A stretch of DNA of 64,000 nucleotides from Anisakis pegreffii. Taxonomy: Eukaryota; Nematoda; Chromadorea; Rhabditida; Anisakidae. The stretch covers positions 62,001 through 126,000 of the forward strand of contig JAPYMA010003060.1 of assembly GCA_035041965.1 (NCBI GenBank), given 5' to 3'. Below, one piece after another: positions 60,601 to 64,000 of this stretch (its first letter is position 1; each line of letters opens with the position of its first letter). Made by a program: the position numbers and the translations under genes. A model generated the notes under the pieces. The model searched no databases, was not told the DNA's origin, and saw only the letters and a program-made list of their open reading frames with translations.

Positions 60601-63600
60601 GTGATCGACTGAAATTTTTTGAACCTGCAGCAGACTGAGCATAAATGCTTGGAATTTAAAAATCGACCTTTATATTTACACTTGTTTTCTGTAGTATTCA
60701 AGAATGGAGGTTGACTGAGTTTTTTAGACTAGCAACTGAATTAGCCTTCGACATACATTGTTAAAAAATTTATGATTAACTCTGTTCTGTTGGGTCAATT
60801 ATCAAGATTTGGGAAATATATTATCACTGTGATTGTGGCCTGGTGAGCCGAAACGTTGCAGCTTGTTAATAAGCATTTTAAGATGGCACCACGAATGCTT
60901 ATTGGTAACTTAATCTCAGAACTTAATTGACGTTTGTCTTAGAATTAGTAACCCCAATGCCTTGCATCAAATATTCAAGATTGGTCTTTCATTTTCTCGA
61001 CAATCAAATGAATAAATTCTCATCAAAATTACAGCACTGAGCGTACATGAAAACTCGAAACAATGTTCCGGTAGATGATATGAAATAACCGAATAAAAGA
61101 GTTGCATCTGAATCGTACTCCTCTTCAGTGTGCATCAAACGCTGACGTGGCAGTTTCAAGCTATTTTGTTTTACAGCAGCCTCTCTTATATGTACTCGAA
61201 AACAAACAAACTCAATTCCAATCTTTTTTTTTCGCAAGCCATTCATTTTCATTCTATAGCAACTAAGCGCCTCATCAAATTGCTGCTCCAAATTCATTTG
61301 TTGTTTATGTCGAATGCACGAGACTGTACTCATTATGGTAGGATTAGCTTCACCCACTCACTTTGGTGACTTGTAGTCAATAAAGGATCGGATAGCATTT
61401 TCAGTGAATGGGTAAGATCAAAATCAAATTACTCCGAACCGTTTGATTCAAAGGAAATGAAATGAGAACAGTGGATAAGCAAACGCATATTTCGAAAATT
61501 CCATGCTGGTATAATTTGCCATTTCAATCCCCTCAGAAAACTAATGTGGTATTCAATAAAATACTTATTTTCATGTCCAAACAAATGCATTTAAAGGATC
61601 AGTGTAGCGTCTCAGGTTTTATGCAACAGACAGTAAATAATGCATCTAACTTATGGGTTGCTCGCAAAGCAGGTAATACAAAAAGAAAGTAATAGCACGC
61701 TACAAATGCGTTATCTATCAATCGTTCATCATAATCGCTTTGTGATTTGCAATAAGCAATAAAACATTGCTTTAACAATAAAATCACTTTGTTCAGCACG
61801 AGTAATGCTTTTCGAGAAACAATTAACTTCACGATCATGAATGGCCGCGAAGTGATGTGGATACTAACGTGAAGCACTCTAGCATTTCGCATTCAAACAA
61901 CTAATGCGGCTTCATTGGATAACTAATCACGTTGAGTGGCGTCATATTATGGAATTATTTTTCAATTACAGCAAATGTGGAAAACCGGAAATAGTTTAAT
62001 GTGCTAATACGTGCAGTGCATTTTGTTGATTCGAAGATCGCATTGAATAAAGGCGGATATGAGAGTAGCAAAATTAAACACGATCGAGACGCGTTCATTT
62101 GGAATGCACGATGATGCCAACAGCCGTTCAGTTAAAAGAAAGTGGAAAACCTCATGAGATCTCATCACTGCTTAGACAATATGTCTCATAACTCAACCAG
62201 ACAAAATGTTTATGCCTCAGAACTATTGGAAAATACTCAGAAACGATGTTATTATTTATGACATTTTTTTCAGGCAAACTTTCATGCATCAACGAATGTA
62301 AAAGTCTGAGTGCACAATGTGTTGCTCGGCCTAGAATTACTCCTGGGAACGAAATCGGCTTAGGAAATGAAAATTTCGCGATTGAAACATATCTCACATG
62401 GAACCTATTTACCGAAACTATCGTTCTGTGTGCTCTCAGAATTTATTACTGATTGATGCAAGATGATCTGAAAATTGAGCAAAAGTAAGTGAGGGGATTC
62501 GCCAGCATACAACCACGCTAAGTAACTCAATCGCCATTACGACCTTGTTTTCATCCACAATCCATTTTTGGTAATCTACAAAATCTTCTTGCTTACTACA
62601 CATTCGTATTTGAGTATTAAGCAGTTCATTTGTAGTGCTTTTCCACGCTATTTTGTCTAATATCATTCATCAGCAATCAAGGTGACGCATGAATATATAA
62701 ATTCTCATAGACTCAGTCCTCTTCAAGAATTTCTCATTTTCATACTGTTGCTGTTACGTGCGAAATGTTTTTCGTGCGCAAGAATAGGTAACAAGAAAGC
62801 AAGTGATCGATAAATAAAGAATGATCAGAGCTCAGTAGTGAGCCACGATTAAGTCTTCAAAGTCAGGCATGATGTTCGCCGACATAACATTGATGATATT
62901 TGTTACTCACGGTGAATATTTGAAAGGAGAGAAGCATAATCATGAGAATGGTGGCATTGTTGCGAAAACAGTGATTCGTGGTTTAATTAGAAATTCAAAC
63001 TGTTTGATATCACAAAAATATTCGAAATAGTATACCAGACTCAGCAGTTATTTGATTCATAAGTGGGGATTCATAACGATTTTGGAGCAAGAAACCGATG
63101 CATTTACTGACACTAAGCAATTTCTTCGATATCCTTCGACACTTCTTTCTAATGTGAAAACAGTTACGCTGAAGTTAATCGAATGAAATTACACAAAAGC
63201 GATCAACGACAATATTGTAAGAGATTGATCAAATCTCGCTACTGCTTCGTTGCATCGTATTCATTGACAATCCTTTCAAGTAATCTTGTTCACAATCTCT
63301 CATCAGTAGTCATCAGATTATCGTTAGGCTGGCATGCCTATCAAGTTGTGGTAGTAGCATGTGATATGGTAGTAGTGATTGTATGTTCATAAATGAAATG
63401 AACTCACCTGAAGGACACAATTTCTTCTTTTTTCGTATTCGTCATTCTCTTGTCTCACAAGAGCTTCAGCTTCAAGTTTATTGAAGACGAGACCGCCGAA
63501 GAATGCGTAGAGAAGAACGAGTATAAGTAACGAGCAGTGGAGAGTAAACGGTTTGGCTTTCTGGAATTTTGTACTTATGGGATAAGCATTTTGCAAGATG

Positions 63601-63608
63601 GTAATCAT
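54648..63608 (-). CDS. Two-pore-domain potassium channel (TWK/K2P family)
   Basis: Background K+ channel subunit of the plasma membrane; two subunits make a pore. About 600 residues in twelve minus-strand exons: 63408-63608 (ATG at 63608), 62544-62656, 60440-60578, 59241-59383, 58743-58892, 58285-58361, 57910-57977, 57697-57787, 57315-57426, 56599-56813, 55413-55638 and 54648-54922 (TGA). TM1 is about residues 21-42. The cap loop contains NVT. P1 is YGFGIVTTLGYNRIAP; TM2 is MFCIVYGICGIPITMIIIAN. TM3 is ALLIAFLLYVSFGALLLPLL; P2 is FNFLCLTAIDFGQLVP; TM4 is VAFLPITFIYVCVGLAITTI. The tail has IWFGGKT, MDLDNVVERVIAIN, a Pro-rich stretch, an acidic stretch and YQEEWERLERLSD. Filters TLGYN and AIDFG deviate from TxGYG/TxGFG. 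Two junctions (exon 1-2 and 10-11) disagree in phase as listed, so a small exon or alternative donor is missing there. Exon 9 uses a GTTAAG acceptor. Confidence 0.94.
55196..55980. repeat. Two diverged copies of a dispersed repeat
   Basis: TTAGAGATGGCAATCGAACG at about 55195-55214 and CTAGTGATGGCATTCGAACG at about 55900-55919 share 17 of 20 bases, and AACCGAAT words recur downstream of both. They sit in two different introns of the K2P gene and look like copies of one decayed element. Confidence 0.5.
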
Positions 63609-63624
63609 AGTTGATAAAGAGTAG

Positions 63625-64000
63625 CTGAACAGAAATCAGCAACTTAGACCATACCAGATGCAGCCAGCATCAATACTACATTTCTACTCTTTTCAAGCCT
63701 AACTCCATAGGAACATGATATCACTATGAATGCTATTCAAACATTTTTCAACACCATTACTCCATCAGTGCACTACGGCTAGTGCTACGTTCTATTAGAC
63801 ACCTATAGCAGCACTCAATACGATTGCAACGAGTGATAGATACATCACAGGCAGTCACAATCCAGATAAACAATTACCCGACCATAGCAATATTACCCAA
63901 TTATCTTAATAAGACCCTTTGACGGATCGTTCGACAGATTACCGACATTCCACTTCGGTTTGATGTTCTTTCTTTTTATTTTCATTCCCCGTGCTTACTT
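63625..64000. other. Window end upstream of the K2P gene
   Basis: No coding exon seen. A CTGTTCAG acceptor at 63625 lies 16 bases before the K2P ATG, so the message is probably trans-spliced or has an upstream exon beyond it. Confidence 0.4.

Overview
This is eukaryotic nuclear DNA, most likely from a nematode. The evidence is AT-rich sequence, genes split by short and long GT-AG introns with TTTCAG-type acceptors, start codons lying a few bases after such an acceptor (as at trans-splice sites), and the gene content: a nematode-type nuclear receptor, a TWK-type two-pore potassium channel and an FMRFamide-like peptide precursor of the flp-19 type. I cannot name the species. There are no bacterial operons, CRISPR arrays or phage genes.

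Left end to 12.5 kb, all on the minus strand: two weakly supported exons (1.4-1.8 kb), an importin-alpha-like gene (3.1-6.6 kb), a sigma-class glutathione S-transferase about 230 bp upstream of it (6.85-8.2 kb), and a three-exon neuropeptide gene (10.7-12.5 kb). The last encodes two RFamides matching the FLP-19 pair and does not stand out as a single open reading frame.

12.5 to 29.6 kb is mostly gene-poor, with small direct and inverted repeats. The best coding candidate there is an unidentified minus-strand terminal exon at 28.3-28.5 kb. From 29.7 to 34.3 kb a plus-strand gene encodes a divergent Na+/K+-ATPase beta subunit in seven resolved exons; the exon with its start codon was not found. 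Two unidentified genes follow: a two-exon plus-strand gene (34.6-35.4 kb) and a minus-strand gene whose product starts with a signal peptide (36.0-37.6 kb). 38.8-46.9 kb holds only repeats that I can see.

Right side: a complete ten-exon nuclear hormone receptor (46.95-52.2 kb, plus), with a probable MITE in intron 6, then a small hAT-type non-autonomous element (54.0-54.2 kb). A roughly 9 kb minus-strand K2P channel gene (54.6-63.6 kb) has both selectivity filters departing from the consensus.

Several products (channel, pump subunit, neuropeptide) would act in excitable cells, but nothing shows that the genes form one system; they look like ordinary chromosomal neighbours. Exon limits were worked out by hand from reading frame and splice phase. 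Phases agree throughout the NHR, GST, beta-subunit (from its second exon) and flp-19 models. Unresolved junctions are named in the entries.
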